Source of the DNA: Arachis hypogaea
Taxonomy: Eukaryota > Streptophyta > Magnoliopsida > Fabales > Fabaceae
Direction of reading: 5' to 3'
Assembly (NCBI RefSeq): GCF_003086295.3
Contig: NC_092047.1
Span: 119,597,949 to 119,661,948 of the forward strand
Length of the DNA stretch: 64,000 nucleotides
This document shows, in pieces, positions 35,926 through 47,909 of the stretch (the first letter of the stretch is position 1; every line of letters starts with the position of its first letter). Below the pieces are notes generated by a model, which searched no databases, was not told the origin of the DNA, and saw only the letters and a list, made by a program, of their open reading frames with translations. The position numbers and the translations under genes were made by a program.

Positions 35926-36873
35926 AAAAGTAATTACCTATCAATTATTAATAGTGTTCTCATATATACTCAATGATTTATTTTTCAAGTACATTGTCAT
36001 TGGAAGCCACTAAACTAATTAATATTTTCTTAAGTTTGTTAAAAAAGAAGTATGATACCTAAAACTTTTTTCATCACATAATTAATGAAAAATATTGACA
36101 TAACAAAATCTAAACTAGATTATTGTCTAAGTGGTCACCACAGTTAGCTCTAATTTAATTTGGTCGTGACACATCAAAATTTAAATTTTATGACAAAATT
36201 TTGCATGGTTGGGTTGATCATATTTATTATGCCAACAATATAAATCATTCAAATTTTGTCTAATAAAATGTTAAAAATTTAAGTTCTATTATATATATAC
36301 ACAGTAACATTATTAAATAAAATTCAAATTTATGACAGATTAATTATTAGTCTGTTTTATTGGAGGACATGTTGGTAAAGATATAAATAATTGAATTCAC
36401 ATCCACATTATTAATAAGAAAATATTAAATAAACTAATTAAAGTGGGAAGGTTAAAAGCCATCAAGAACTTCCTCCCAGGGCTGCTAATTAAAATGAAAG
36501 ACATGAGATTACTTAAGAATGTGGGTGTTTTTCTTTTTGAGCTGAAAAGGATTCAAACATGGCAGACATACAACATATACAGTTGTTGAAAGCCATCAAA
36601 AGTGAAAATCATTATATATATTTATTTATGAATTCAAATAAAATTAATTAAATATTATGAAGGATCCTACAAGCTTCTCTAGCTACTTATTGAAACATAT
36701 AATGATACATGTATAAAGTCAGCGGTAGATAAATAATAAACAAATAGTCACAATTATTATTATGATAATAATTATATGCAATTCCCACAAATACCATTTA
36801 ATATATACGCTGGTGTTTTAGACTTTTATCATATGTAACTATCAATAGATTAAAATATTATTATAAATATATA
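35926..36873. other. Intergenic AT-rich spacer
   Basis: No gene or clear repeat recognised. Confidence 0.5.
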
Positions 36874-37172
36874 TAGGTTTAATTATTCTGTTGGTATTTA
36901 TAGTTTTACAAAATTTTCAATTAAGTCTTTATATTTTTTTTAATTAAGTCTTTATACTATTTTTTTTTTAATTAGGTCATTCTTAACAGTAATTGGCTTA
37001 ATTTTATAGAGACCTAACCAAAAAAAAAATAGTGCAGGGACCTAAATAAAAAGAAAAAAATATAAGGACTCAATTAAAAAAATATTTTAGTGCAATAACT
37101 CAATTAAAAAAAAGTACAAAAAACTAATTAAAAATTTCGTAAAATTATAGGGACCAACAAAATAATTAAACG
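36874..37172. mobile_element. Mutator-type MITE, family A, copy 2
   Basis: GGTTTAATTATTCTGTTGGT at the left is mirrored by ACCAACAAAATAATTAAAC at the right, about 299 bp apart. Flanks AAATATATA and ATATATATA agree at 8 of 9 positions, as for a slightly decayed 9-bp duplication. Confidence 0.8.
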
Positions 37173-37717
37173 ATATATATAATATATCCGTGTAAGTCAT
37201 ATTATTTGAATGTGAGTTAACTCACATGATGAGAAATATTTAAATAGATATCCTATAAAATTGTAGATTCTAAATTAATTAATAGTTATTAATCCATAAA
37301 TAGCTCTATACATAAAATGGGATATATATTCTCTATATATTATTATTAATTTATTATTATTCCAAATGATTAGTTCTAAACCCACCTAAATTTTTGTTAA
37401 AACAAATAGGTGTAGATAGATGGTAGGAAAGGGACAAATAAATAAATAAATATATAAATATATAGAGATGGATATAATTATTAATTAAATTAAATGAATT
37501 TATAAATAAATTATATATAAGAGGCATGAAATAGTATCTGTCTGTGACCCTACTACTACATATTAGTACTCGTGGTATGACTGAAACTTTTTAGTCAACG
37601 GAATTGTTAATTGGAAATTTCGGAATATAGAAATTGTCTTCCCTTGTTTACAAAGCCCTGAACCTGGTTTCTCAAAACCTCTTACTATTCATCATTTATA
37701 TTCTCTTCCTCCCTTCC

Positions 37718-38096
37718 CTATATATACCATGAACACCAACACCACATTCATCATCACACTATCCAATTTCCAAAATTTCATCAATTTTGTTTTTTTATTT
37801 TTGTCTTTACAACTTATTGAGGTATGTGAAAAATTCTAGTAGTTTTGAATTTCAATAACATAGATATGTTAGAATTATATAACTAGCACAGCATAAAAAT
37901 TAGTTTTTGCGACGGTTTAAACTGTCTATTTGCAACAGTTTAAAATTACTGTTCAATTATTATGTGATGATTGTATATTAATATATAAAAAATTGAATTT
38001 TTTTCTTTTTTTATTTGTTAATTATGTATATGAACATGCATTATGTTCTTAATAATTAATTAGTTAATTAATTAACTAATTAACTTCAATTTATAG
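37718..38096 (+). promoter_or_regulatory. Dioxygenase core promoter, 5' leader exon and 5'UTR intron
   Basis: A TATA box (CTATATATAC) lies at 37718-37727. A putative leader exon then ends at 37821 before a GTATGT donor, and the intron runs to the ATAG acceptor at 38095-38096, five bases before the ATG. The intron includes a CACTA-like GCGACGGTTTAAACTGTC motif near 37911. The splice model is inferred from consensus sites only. Confidence 0.5.
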
Positions 38097-38101
38097 GTTA
38101 T

Positions 38102-40501
38102 ATGCTAGTAGCACATATGTCCCCTGCAATGGTGATGAAAAGTGAAGAGAGTTATGAAGATAATGATGAGAGAGAAGTTTATCATCATCAATATCAAAAG
38201 GGAGTGAAGCAGCTTGTTGAGAATGGAAGAATCCACACACTGCCTCAAAGGTACATACTTCCAGCTTCTGACAGACCAATCATCACTACGAGTGAAGAAC
38301 AAGATGATGATTCAAATTTTGTTGGAAATCCAAAAATTGAGTTGCCAATCATTGATTTTTTCGAATTGATTGGTCCAAATAGGCCTCAAGCTCTTCAATC
38401 ATTAGCCCATGCTTGTCAACATTACGGATTTTTTCAGGTCAGTATGATTCGATAACTGAGTTTAAATTTGATACATAGACGATACTGTTATTTTTAATTA
38501 TTTATGATCGACATACAATATTTTTAACAAAGTTATTGTTAGGGTTAGTTGTTACGTTCTCAATTTCTAATATATTAATATTATATATTATAATTTTTAT
38601 GGTAAGTAAAAAACTTACAGTAATAAATCATTTTAAATATATCGATATTAATCTTAAGTTTCAAACCCTAAATTAAAAATCAACGTAAATGACGTATTAT
38701 AATAGCATATTTAAATTTTTTTTTCGACCATTAAAAAATACATACTTTTTTATTAGACGAGATACAAGAAATATACATAAATATATAATGACTGGACCGA
38801 AATTCATTAAATAAAGTTGAATTTGGTTGCATGTTGGAACAAAATTGGTGCAGTTGGTGAATCATGGGATCTCAGAGGAAGTTATAAGGAAGATGAAGGA
38901 TGTGATGGGAAGATTCTTCAACCAAGCATATGAGGAAAGAGCAAAGCATATGACAAGTGACATGAAAGCTGCTGTTAGGTATGGAACAAGCTTCAGCCAA
39001 AACAAAGACTCTGTCTTTTGTTGGAGAGATTTCTTGAAGCTTCTTTGCCATCCTTTGTCTCATTACCTTCCTCATTGGCCTCAATCCCCTATGGACCTTA
39101 GGTACTTCATTCTTCTTCATTATTATTATTATATGCTTTTTATTTAATTATTATTACACAAATTACTTAAAAATAAACTTAATTAGTAGCTACTTTAATT
39201 TCTTAACAAGTCTTACTTAATTATTAACCACATTACAAAACAATAAACAATTTAATTAGAGAGTTAATTTTTTTCACATAATATCGGCTAACTTTTTAAA
39301 ATTATTTTTTATTTAAAATTTAAACTATAAATATTAAATTAAAAAATAATTTTATAATTTGACTAATTAATTAAAAGTTGATCCATATATCTATTCTTTT
39401 TATAAATATATCTAAAGCGTATTCTAACTAATTTTTTCTCACCATCTTATTAACATTGCTAATTCTAAGTAGTGTGAATATATATATATAATATCATAAA
39501 ACACTCAAAATTAAATGATCTTATTTATTTCATGTAGCCGAATTCATTAAATAAAAAAAGACTTAGTTAAGAAAATTAAACAAATTATTCTTTTGTTTTG
39601 ATTAATCAAATTCCAGCACACTCCCACTTTCTCTCTTTCTCCTTTATCCCTACGTGCACAATAATATTTTAAATCAAAATAGGTCTTAATATAATTAGAG
39701 GGTGTCCACCATTGGTTTAGTTTCTACTTTCTAATTTGATTGGACGCACATTTCTCAATACATGGTCGACAATATAAATGGCTCCATCATTTCTTGCTCT
39801 AGTGTATAACCTCTATATTTAATTATTCATATAGCAGCATCTACACTACTATTGCATAATAAGGACAAGTTTAACTAGTACTTTACCCTATTCTTTTAGG
39901 TTGTTATTTAATAATTTATTAGCTAGGGTTTTGTTCACAAGTATATGGCGTGTTTTGTAAATTTTGATTTTTTGACTAATTTTTTATTTAAAAATTGATT
40001 TATTTTCTTAATACTTATAAATATCTTTTTATATTGTATCATTTTAAATAATTTGATTAGACAACTTGATCACACAATTTGAATAGACACACAAATCATT
40101 TCTCCAGTTTAGTATCTTATTTCTAACATGGTATCAGAGCCACGGTATCCTCCTTGAATAGAATAGATTATTTTCTTGTGGTGAAATAATCGTAGTTTTT
40201 GCATTTTTTTTTATTTAGTTATTTTAAAGGTTTCAAACTCAAGTTATCACTTGAGTTTGAGGAGGGATGTTAGAATTATAATAATAAAGACGTAATCTTC
40301 TATAATAAATATTCAGATATACTAAATAATACTAATTGATCATAATTGATTCTAATTATATTCTAATATTTATATAAAATTAAAATTTGTAACATAATTA
40401 AATATACTAAATATTTTTCTTTTTCAAAAAAATTAAGGAGTTAATATTTTTTTATCAATTTTAATCAGTGTTAGCCAGTATGATATTTTTATATACTAAT
40501 G

Positions 40502-40545
<44 letters not shown>

Positions 40546-42074
40546 AAAAATATTATTATTTAGTTAAGTATTAGTAAAAAATAATAAAATTTGCTGACCT
40601 ATAATACTGTTTTTTTTTTTTAATGTTGTTTTTAAATGAAATGAAGGGAAGTGGCGGCTACCTACGCAGAAGAAACCAATAACTTGTTTTTAAAGTTAAT
40701 GGAAGCAATTTTGGAGAGTTTAGGGATCAAAGAAGAAGAAGAAGATGAAGATGAAGATGATAATAATAATAATATTATGAAGAAGTTGGAAGAAGGTGGG
40801 AGCCAAATGATGGTGGCAAATTTGTACCCTCCATGTCCTGAGCCAGATTTGACACTTGGAATGCCACCTCACTCAGATTATGGGCTTCTAACATTGCTAC
40901 TTCAAGATGAAGAGGTTGAGGGTTTGCAAATTCAATTTCAAGGAAACTGGCTCACTGTTAAACCCATTTCCAATGCCTTTGTTGTCAATGTTGGTGACCA
41001 CTTAGAGGTAATTAATTATTTCATAATCACCCTTAATTATTATTAGCTTATATTTTACATCAACAATAATAGTAACAATTTAAAATAAGGATATAATGTA
41101 AGACTCGTTACTTCATTCAATTAATAAAGTTTTTAATAAATAGAAAATTCTAAAAGAGAAAGAAAAAATATTTATGAATTTATTTTTTTAAGATTTAATT
41201 ACTATGTCAGTCTCTATAGTTTTACTGAATTTTCAATTAAGTCTTTATACTTTTTTTTTCTTTCTTTTCAATTGAGTCCTTATACTATATCAGATTTTGT
41301 AATTGAGTCCTTACTGTAACAAAAATGATGAAATTAACAGAATATTCCATTAAACAAACCGAATATGCATATGAGTAATATTTTACTGAATATTCTATAT
41401 AATTTAACAGAATATTCTGTTAATTTCAACGTTTTTGTCACGGTAGAGACTTACTTATAAAATTTGATATAATATAGGGACCTAATTAAAAATTCGGTAA
41501 AATTATACGAACTGAAAAAGTAATTAAATCTTTTTTTATGCATTATATTGATAATAATGTAAAAAGTTTATTTATCATTTCTTTAAATGACAACCATTTT
41601 GATTAAGGTATAGAAAAAAGAGATTTTACTTAAAATATGTAATGATAATAATATTTAAATCATAAAATTATCTGACCTAGTAATTAAAAAAATAATTTTA
41701 TTTATTTAAAATCATAATATTAAAAAATTGAAGAGTTAAAATTGATATTTTAATTATTATATATATCCTAAATTAAATTTGGTTGCTGATCCTATTTATT
41801 TATTTATGATCAGATATTTAGCAATGGGATATACAAGAGCGTGTTACATAGGGTATTGGTGAATGCAAGAAAGAGTAGAACTTCAGTGGCATCATTGCAT
41901 AGCCTTCCATTCAATTGCACTGTGAAACCGTCGCTAAAACTCATTAATGACGCTAATCCAAAGCGTTACAAAGACACTGATTTTCATACATTTCTTGCTT
42001 ATGTTTCCTCACGAGAGCCCAAGGGAAAGGATTTCCTTCACTCTAGGAAATTGACTTCCTTCACTTCTCATTAA
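38102..42074 (+). CDS. 2-oxoglutarate/Fe(II)-dependent dioxygenase (DOXC class)
   Basis: Exons are 38102-38437, 38854-39101, 40647-41007 and 41814-42074 (TAA), all GT-AG and in phase, 401 residues. The N-terminal DIOX_N part (LPIIDFFEL...HACQHYGFFQLVNHGI) precedes the double-stranded beta-helix. Iron ligands are H270-x-D272 (PPHSDYGLL) and H327, and the 2-oxoglutarate-binding R337-x-S339 is present, so it should be active. NLYPPCPEP is the usual DOXC motif. This class oxidises specialised metabolites or hormones such as flavonoids, gibberellins and salicylate. Overall motif pattern resembles DMR6/DLO-like proteins, but the substrate cannot be told. An acidic/Asn run (residues 224-237) from GAA/GAT/AAT repeats lies between helix and core. 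Introns 2 and 3 hold a Copia relic and a family A MITE. Confidence 0.92.
40000..40340 (+). mobile_element. Decayed Copia/TRIM-like LTR element in dioxygenase intron 2
   Basis: An LTR-like 3' end terminating in TTCTAACA (40128) is followed directly by TGGTATCAGAGC (40129-40140), the classic primer-binding site complementary to initiator tRNA-Met in Ty1/Copia and TRIM elements. About 110 bp later a purine tract (40252-40267) precedes TGTTAGAA (40268), as at a 3' LTR start. No gag or pol remains. The segment 40277-40340 matches the solo LTR at 45945-46136 in the same + strand direction, while 40010-40128 matches it in the opposite direction, so the element is rearranged. Confidence 0.65.
40505..40543. 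repeat. (TA)n microsatellite
   Basis: About 19 TA units within dioxygenase intron 2. Confidence 0.95.
41192..41530. mobile_element. Mutator-type MITE, family A, copy 3, in dioxygenase intron 3
   Basis: GATTTAATTACTATGTCAGT at the left is mirrored by GATTTAATTACTTTTTCAGT (complement of the right end). Flanks TTTTTTTAA and TTTTTTTAT agree at 8 of 9. The interior has a second palindrome around GAATATTCTGTTAA / TTAACAGAATATTC near 41335-41430. Confidence 0.8.
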
Positions 42075-43068
42075 TTAATCAACTATAGAAGGAAAAAAAA
42101 AAAGATGCATCATTATTAATTAATTATTGAAATGAAGTGCCATATATAGATGTGCCCTACATGCACGTACAATAATTGGTGATGGTTAGATTTTTGGAGG
42201 AAGAGAAATTTTTGTTATTTTTATCATATAATATAACATATTAATCAATCATCAATGATTCAACATGGTAGGACCACTTGTCACAGAGACTTTTAGCTTA
42301 CTTTTTCTGCAATATTTTTATCTTGTTAGAAATATTGTTAGAAATTCAGAAATTTTGTTACAATTTCATTGTGAGGTCGGTCGGATCAGAATTATATATA
42401 AAATATATATATAGTTAATTAATTCATGAGTACATTATTATAACTACTTTGCTTAGCTTCTTCAGTAAGTTTTTGTTGTTTGTCAACAATAATTATATGT
42501 CTATTAATGTGAGTTATTTTGCTTATATAATGTTTGTAGTTTTGATCTAGAATATGTTTCTTTACCTAATTACAACATCTAAGAATAATCTTTAATTTGA
42601 GAAAAATAGTAAGAGAAAAATGTTAATAGCTGATTTATTATGAAAATGTCTACTAATAATGGATAAAATGTAAAATTAAAATTTTTTTTTTGAATTTTAT
42701 AAACCGTCGCTAAATTAGACGTAAATTGTTTTTTAAATTGGCAATCTAATGATAAAAATATTTAAAAAATTGGTAAAATAATTACTGTTGGATTATTTCT
42801 ATATTAACTTAAATGTGACGTTTTGATTAATATTTTAAAATCACTGATACTGTAAGAGGATATATGACTGTAGAAAAAAAAACGATGCAAATAATTATAT
42901 AGACCTATAATACACTTTAATTGTTCTATTGTGTAATGCGTTTTTTATTTTGTACACTCTAATTTGTATTGTTGACATTTTAATTAGTTTATTATTTTAA
43001 TATAAAATACTATTAAATTTTTTATTTGTCTAATAGTGATTTAAAAATAAATTCTGAACCCAGAATTA

Positions 43069-43112
<44 letters not shown>

Positions 43113-44009
43113 AACAGGTATAATTTTTTTAAAATATTTTTTAATTATCGTCTAATTATCCGATGATAATGAGGTAAATTTATTTTCGATAATATAATTT
43201 GTCAAAATAAAAACTTTTTGCATCAGAAAAATCCGACATTAATATTGAAATATTTTTCCGTCAAATCCTATAAATTCGACGTTAATAACGATATTTTTCA
43301 TTGAATTTACATAAAATATCAACGTTAAATCTGACACTAATTTGTGTTTCCCATAGTATAAATTTGTTTGTTTATTGATTGAAATTATCTGATTATAGTT
43401 GTTGACTCCCTGACATATTATTTTTTATATTTATCATCATCATTATTATTGAGCCTAATAACTTCGTTCCACATATTATATATCATTGTAAAAAAAAAAA
43501 AATCCATACAAATATCAAATTAAATACTGTTTAGGTTGTTGAGTTATATAAATACACATTCATTATATTAAACTCGATTTTATTTATTTATTTTATCATC
43601 AGGCTCGTGATGCTTGATGCCTACATGGGAACCCTATATATACAGGCCCTATTTTTTATATATACACTCGTGAAAGAACATTATTGTGATCCAACTAATT
43701 AACTAATAACTATATATTAAATGTAAAGCATATAATTCAATACATGCATGGTTTGTACTATTGGAGCCGCAAAATAAATAAATAAAATTAGTAATTAAAT
43801 ATTATATCCTGCAAGTGCAAGATATCCTTCATATTCGCACTGTCAAACCGAATAATATATGGTGGCACCAAAGAAATAATAATTTGTATAGTAATTAATA
43901 AATAAAGCATAAAAATAAATATCCATTTGCTACTTTTGATCTTCCTTACAAGTATGTATGTAGTACGTACAAAGAATATACGGTTGAATTGAATAATTAA
44001 TTTAATTTA
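42075..44009. other. Intergenic, dioxygenase 3' flank
   Basis: AT-rich and without a gene. It contains a (TA)n run at 43073-43107 and CACTA/foldback-like subterminal motifs near 42700-42760 and 43200-43350 (ending CACTAATTTGTGTTTCCCATAG). Confidence 0.5.
43073..43107. repeat. (TA)n microsatellite
   Basis: About 17 TA units. Confidence 0.95.
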
Positions 44010-44367
44010 AGTTTAATTATTATTCTCTCCGTTCTTATAATTTTATCGAAATTTTAATTAGGTCTTTATACTTTTTTTTTAATTAAGTCCCTATACTATA
44101 TCAGATTTTGTAAGTAAATTTCTACCATGACCAAAATGTTAAAATTAACGGAATATTATATTAAATTATACTGAATATTTTATAAAGTGTTAGGCATATT
44201 CAATTTGTTTAACGGAATATTCTATTAATTCTATCATTTTTGTTACAGTAGGGACTTAATTACAAAATCTGATATGGTATAGGAACTCAATCAAAAAGAA
44301 AAAAAAAAGTATAATGACCTAATTAAAAATTCAATAAAACTATAGAAACTGACAAAGTAATTAAATA
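44010..44367. mobile_element. Mutator-type MITE, family A, copy 4, with perfect 9-bp TSD
   Basis: AGTTTAATTATTATTCTCTC at the left is mirrored by a right end reading ATTTAATTACTTTGTCAGTT on the complement. It is flanked on both sides by TTTAATTTA (44001-44009 and 44368-44376). It is 358 bp, with the same inner GAATATTCTATTAATT palindrome as copy 3. Confidence 0.88.
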
Positions 44368-44376
44368 TTTAATTTA

Positions 44377-45283
44377 TTAGTATATTGCTCTGTAAAAATT
44401 AAACACATTTATTGTTTTTTGGTTTATCAAGTGATCAAATAAATTAAACAACCCTATATATGCATAGATATGGAAATAATTTTCCATCTTAAAATAATTT
44501 AATTACTGTGTCTTTTAGTACACCAATTAAGAATAAGATAATCAATTATTATTTTGAAATTTTCCCGGATTGATGATTTGACCTTCCCCTAGAAAAATGA
44601 CATTCAAAAAATGTGAACGTAAATTATTAATAAGATATGAACAAACTTATGATCAATTAATTAATATATATTTGTCTTTTCTTTAAGAAAAAAACCCTAA
44701 GATAATTCACAATCTTATTCAAGTAATATCTGTCAATTCTTTTTTTATTTTTTGAAATAAAAATGAGACCAAAAGAGGAAAGCGTTAACTATATCTATAT
44801 GCGTGTAAAATTAAAATACATGCAAACCCTAAATATCATCATTATTTTATATAATTAACAGAATTCGTCATATATATATGTTTAGCTTGTTTGATATCTT
44901 ATCTTTTGTAAGTTTTTCAAACCTTACGTGTACTGATAAGTAATAAGTGATTTATATAATTTTATATTCTAACTAATAGTTTACAGTCTTTTTCTATTTT
45001 TCTTGTCAAAAGTTATGACTTTCTTTTAATTTTCTAATTCCACAAAGTTTGGCATTCTAGATTGTATGCATGGCTTCACAAAGCAGTCAAATAATTCGTC
45101 CGATTTTCTTTCTTGATTTTAATGGGGCCATGCATTTTGTTGATTCTTGTGTCGCAAAGTCATTAGATTTCATACAACAATAAAATAAATAAATAAATAA
45201 ATAAATAAAACCAATGAATAGTAATAATTATGATGATAATGGAAAAAAGCACACAAAAAACTTATATATGAGTAAAAGAATAA
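44377..45283. other. Intergenic AT-rich spacer
   Basis: No gene seen. Contains an (AATA)n run at about 45181-45209. Confidence 0.5.
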
Positions 45284-45422
45284 GGTAAAAATTCAGGTGC
45301 AGTTAACTTCGTCTGAAATTAATAATTGAGAGTCGTTAGATGACAGTTTAGTTAACTTATTAAATTATTTAACAATTATTAACTATTAATTTTATGTAAA
45401 ATTGATTGTATCTAAATTTTTG
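45284..45422. mobile_element. MITE, family B, diverged copy
   Basis: GGTAAAAATTCAGGTGCAGT at the left and GATTGTATCTAAATTTTTGT at the right are inverted relatives. The inner GAGAGTCGTTAGATGACA matches the copies at 15615 and 50771. Confidence 0.6.
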
Positions 45423-45939
45423 TTGAAGAATAATAATGCTAAACTTAAAAGTTGATGTCTATTGATGATTATTGATAAATCAATAAGCTAATGTCAAATT
45501 AAGATTTTGATAAACTTATTAATACAACGTGCTTAATTTTTTTTAAACAACTTTACAATAAGTCCAATATTTTAATTAACTTTGCCCTATTCTCAAGTCT
45601 TGGTTTACTTGGTAAATCCATATTTAGTAGCCAAAAAAGTGTTGTGTGCGCATACCTTGACTTTTTTTGGATTGACTTTGACTCAAGAAGCCACCCATAT
45701 TTAGGTCTTTGGTATCACTTGACTAAAAAGTAGTTTCTACGCCAAATATACACAAAACATGCCATGTGTTCATACTTTTTATTTTTGGTCTTTGCCATGT
45801 GTTCATATTAAATATAATTGTAAATATGGATTTTATATGTAACAGTCCAATTCATCCACTTAAGAATATTGCCAGCTTTGATATTTCAAGTCTTATAATT
45901 TTGTTATTGATGGAGGACAAAAATTATTTCATTCATTAA
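45423..45939. other. Intergenic AT-rich spacer between MITE and solo LTR
   Basis: No gene or clear repeat recognised. Confidence 0.5.
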
Positions 45940-45944
45940 AAAGA

Positions 45945-46136
45945 TGTTAGAAAACAAGATACTATGCTGAAAAAAGGATTTGTGTATTATTGAGTGTATT
46001 CAAGTTATCTGAAATGATACAATATCAAAAGATATTTATAGGTACTAAAAGAATCGTAATAATAAATATGTAATCTCCTATAATAAATATTCAGATATAC
46101 TAAATAATACTAATTGATCTTAATTATATTCTAACA
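45945..46136 (-). mobile_element. Solo LTR (192 bp) with perfect 5-bp TSD
   Basis: Begins TGTTAGAAAAC and ends TATATTCTAACA (TG...CA, with 8-bp inverted ends TGTTAGAA/TTCTAACA). Flanked by AAAGA on both sides (45940-45944 and 46137-46141). A 5-bp target duplication and TG...CA ends define an LTR-retrotransposon insertion that has recombined to one LTR. It is related to the Copia-like relic in the dioxygenase gene; from that relic's PBS orientation this LTR lies on the minus strand. Confidence 0.85.
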
Positions 46137-46141
46137 AAAGA

Positions 46142-47909
46142 TATTTACAAAAGAAAAATATTTATGTCTTTATAAAATATGTTTCGTTTTAATGTTTTAG
46201 TTTTTAACCGATGTGATCCTTTAGATTCTAGGTCTAAAATCAATATTATTTATTAGAAGTCACAATTATTTTTTGGTTAGATTGTTTGGTGTATGTATAT
46301 AACTTTCACTACTTGTAGAAAGGATTATTTTAATTTGCTTTTCTTGATTTATATATTTGGTGTTGCTTTTACTATATTAAAAAACGTATTTTTCGATGCA
46401 ATAAATCGATAACTATCTCTTTCGTCGATATTTTTCGACGGTTTGTTATCGATATTTTAACAATGTTTCTTATAGTATTTATGTATTTTTTTATTGATTT
46501 AAAAAATTATTAATGACATAAAAATAAAATATAAAAATATTTACAACAATAACTTTATTTAATAATAAAATTGTGATCTAAATATTTCATTATAGAATGT
46601 GTTTAACAATGTCTTCAGAATAAAATTAAAGAAAAAAAGTTCAATTAATATTATCACATTAAACTTTGCAAAATAACAGATATATTATTTAAAGTGATAT
46701 TATTTTTTCCTTTCTCAATCATTCTTTTACTATGTTTTAATGCTCAACACCTTTTGCCAATTTTTTTTTTTCGTTTCGGTGGTTGTCAATTTAATTAATC
46801 CATAAATAGTTAAGTCCCACCATATGCTTAAAATATAGATCAATGACACATATCCACGTATACTTTTTAGAATTTGATCATCCCTACTCAAAATATATTC
46901 ATAGTTGGTTGATTAAATAAATCATGAAATACACACAGCAAAAGCAAGTTAAGGTGTTAAGCTCCTATGACTGTTTTAACCTTAAATAACATCCGTATGA
47001 AGGATAAAGGTGGAAAATTTATTAAATATAACATTGAAATGTAAGATAACAAACATATTGGTTTGAAAATTTTCTCTAAATTTTTACAAGTTTTTTTTTT
47101 TTTGGACTTTAAATTTTCAATTGTAAATCAAAGGTAGTTTTATTTTTGTTTTTGGGTTACTAGATATGGTTTATTTAGAGAAAGGTTTTTCCTTCTGAAG
47201 ATCTGATTAGTTTTCTGTTAATTGTTTGGGCCTTGATTTCTGAAATTACCAAATCATAGGCCCAATCCCCAAGAAATGATACAAGATCAGCCCAATATTA
47301 AGACAAAAACGAGAGGAATTGATAAAAGAAAAATAATGATATGACCAAAAAAAAAAGAAAAAAAAATAATAATAGTTCCAAAATAGATTTTTGTTTTATC
47401 ATAATTATTAGGAGATATTTTCCAATTTCCATTTCCATTTTCCCTCCCCCTCCTAAAAGTTAATTAGGTTGCATTTAAGAATTTATTGTTAGTTAGACAA
47501 TAAATTATTCTATATAAAAAATAAAATTTAAATTTTACAAAATTTAATTAAACTATGAATCGATTACTCGATTAGTTATAGTTAATTTTTTTATATTTTT
47601 TTGTTAAATATAATGATTAATTTCCCATTTTAATAGGATTAATTAATTTAAAAATGTCAAAATCTTTTCATGTACAAATTTCCAACCATTAAATAAAGAA
47701 AAAATAGAAGATAAATGTATTGTCCTTAACCTCATTTTAGTGAATATGTTTCTTCTTTTTTTTTATATTCTTAAAGTAAAATTTATTTAACATTTTTTAT
47801 AGAGAGTAAAAAAAATGGATAAAAATGCTTATTATAATATTATATAATAATTTCTATTCAATGGAAACATGAAAATCCAACAAAGATTTTCATCATCTTA
47901 ACACAAACA
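46142..47909. other. Intergenic, upstream of CYP97C1
   Basis: AT-rich and no gene. A CACTA-like subterminal cluster of CGATAACTATC/CGACGGTTTGTTATCGATA motifs lies near 46385-46470. The last 150 bases before 47910 include an AT-rich TATA-like stretch but no well-spaced promoter that I can fix. Confidence 0.5.

Noticed and set aside
37867..37880. TGTTAGAATTATA in the dioxygenase leader intron, resembling the LTR start
   Set aside because: Only about 13 bases match and nothing further of the LTR follows; likely chance in AT-rich sequence.
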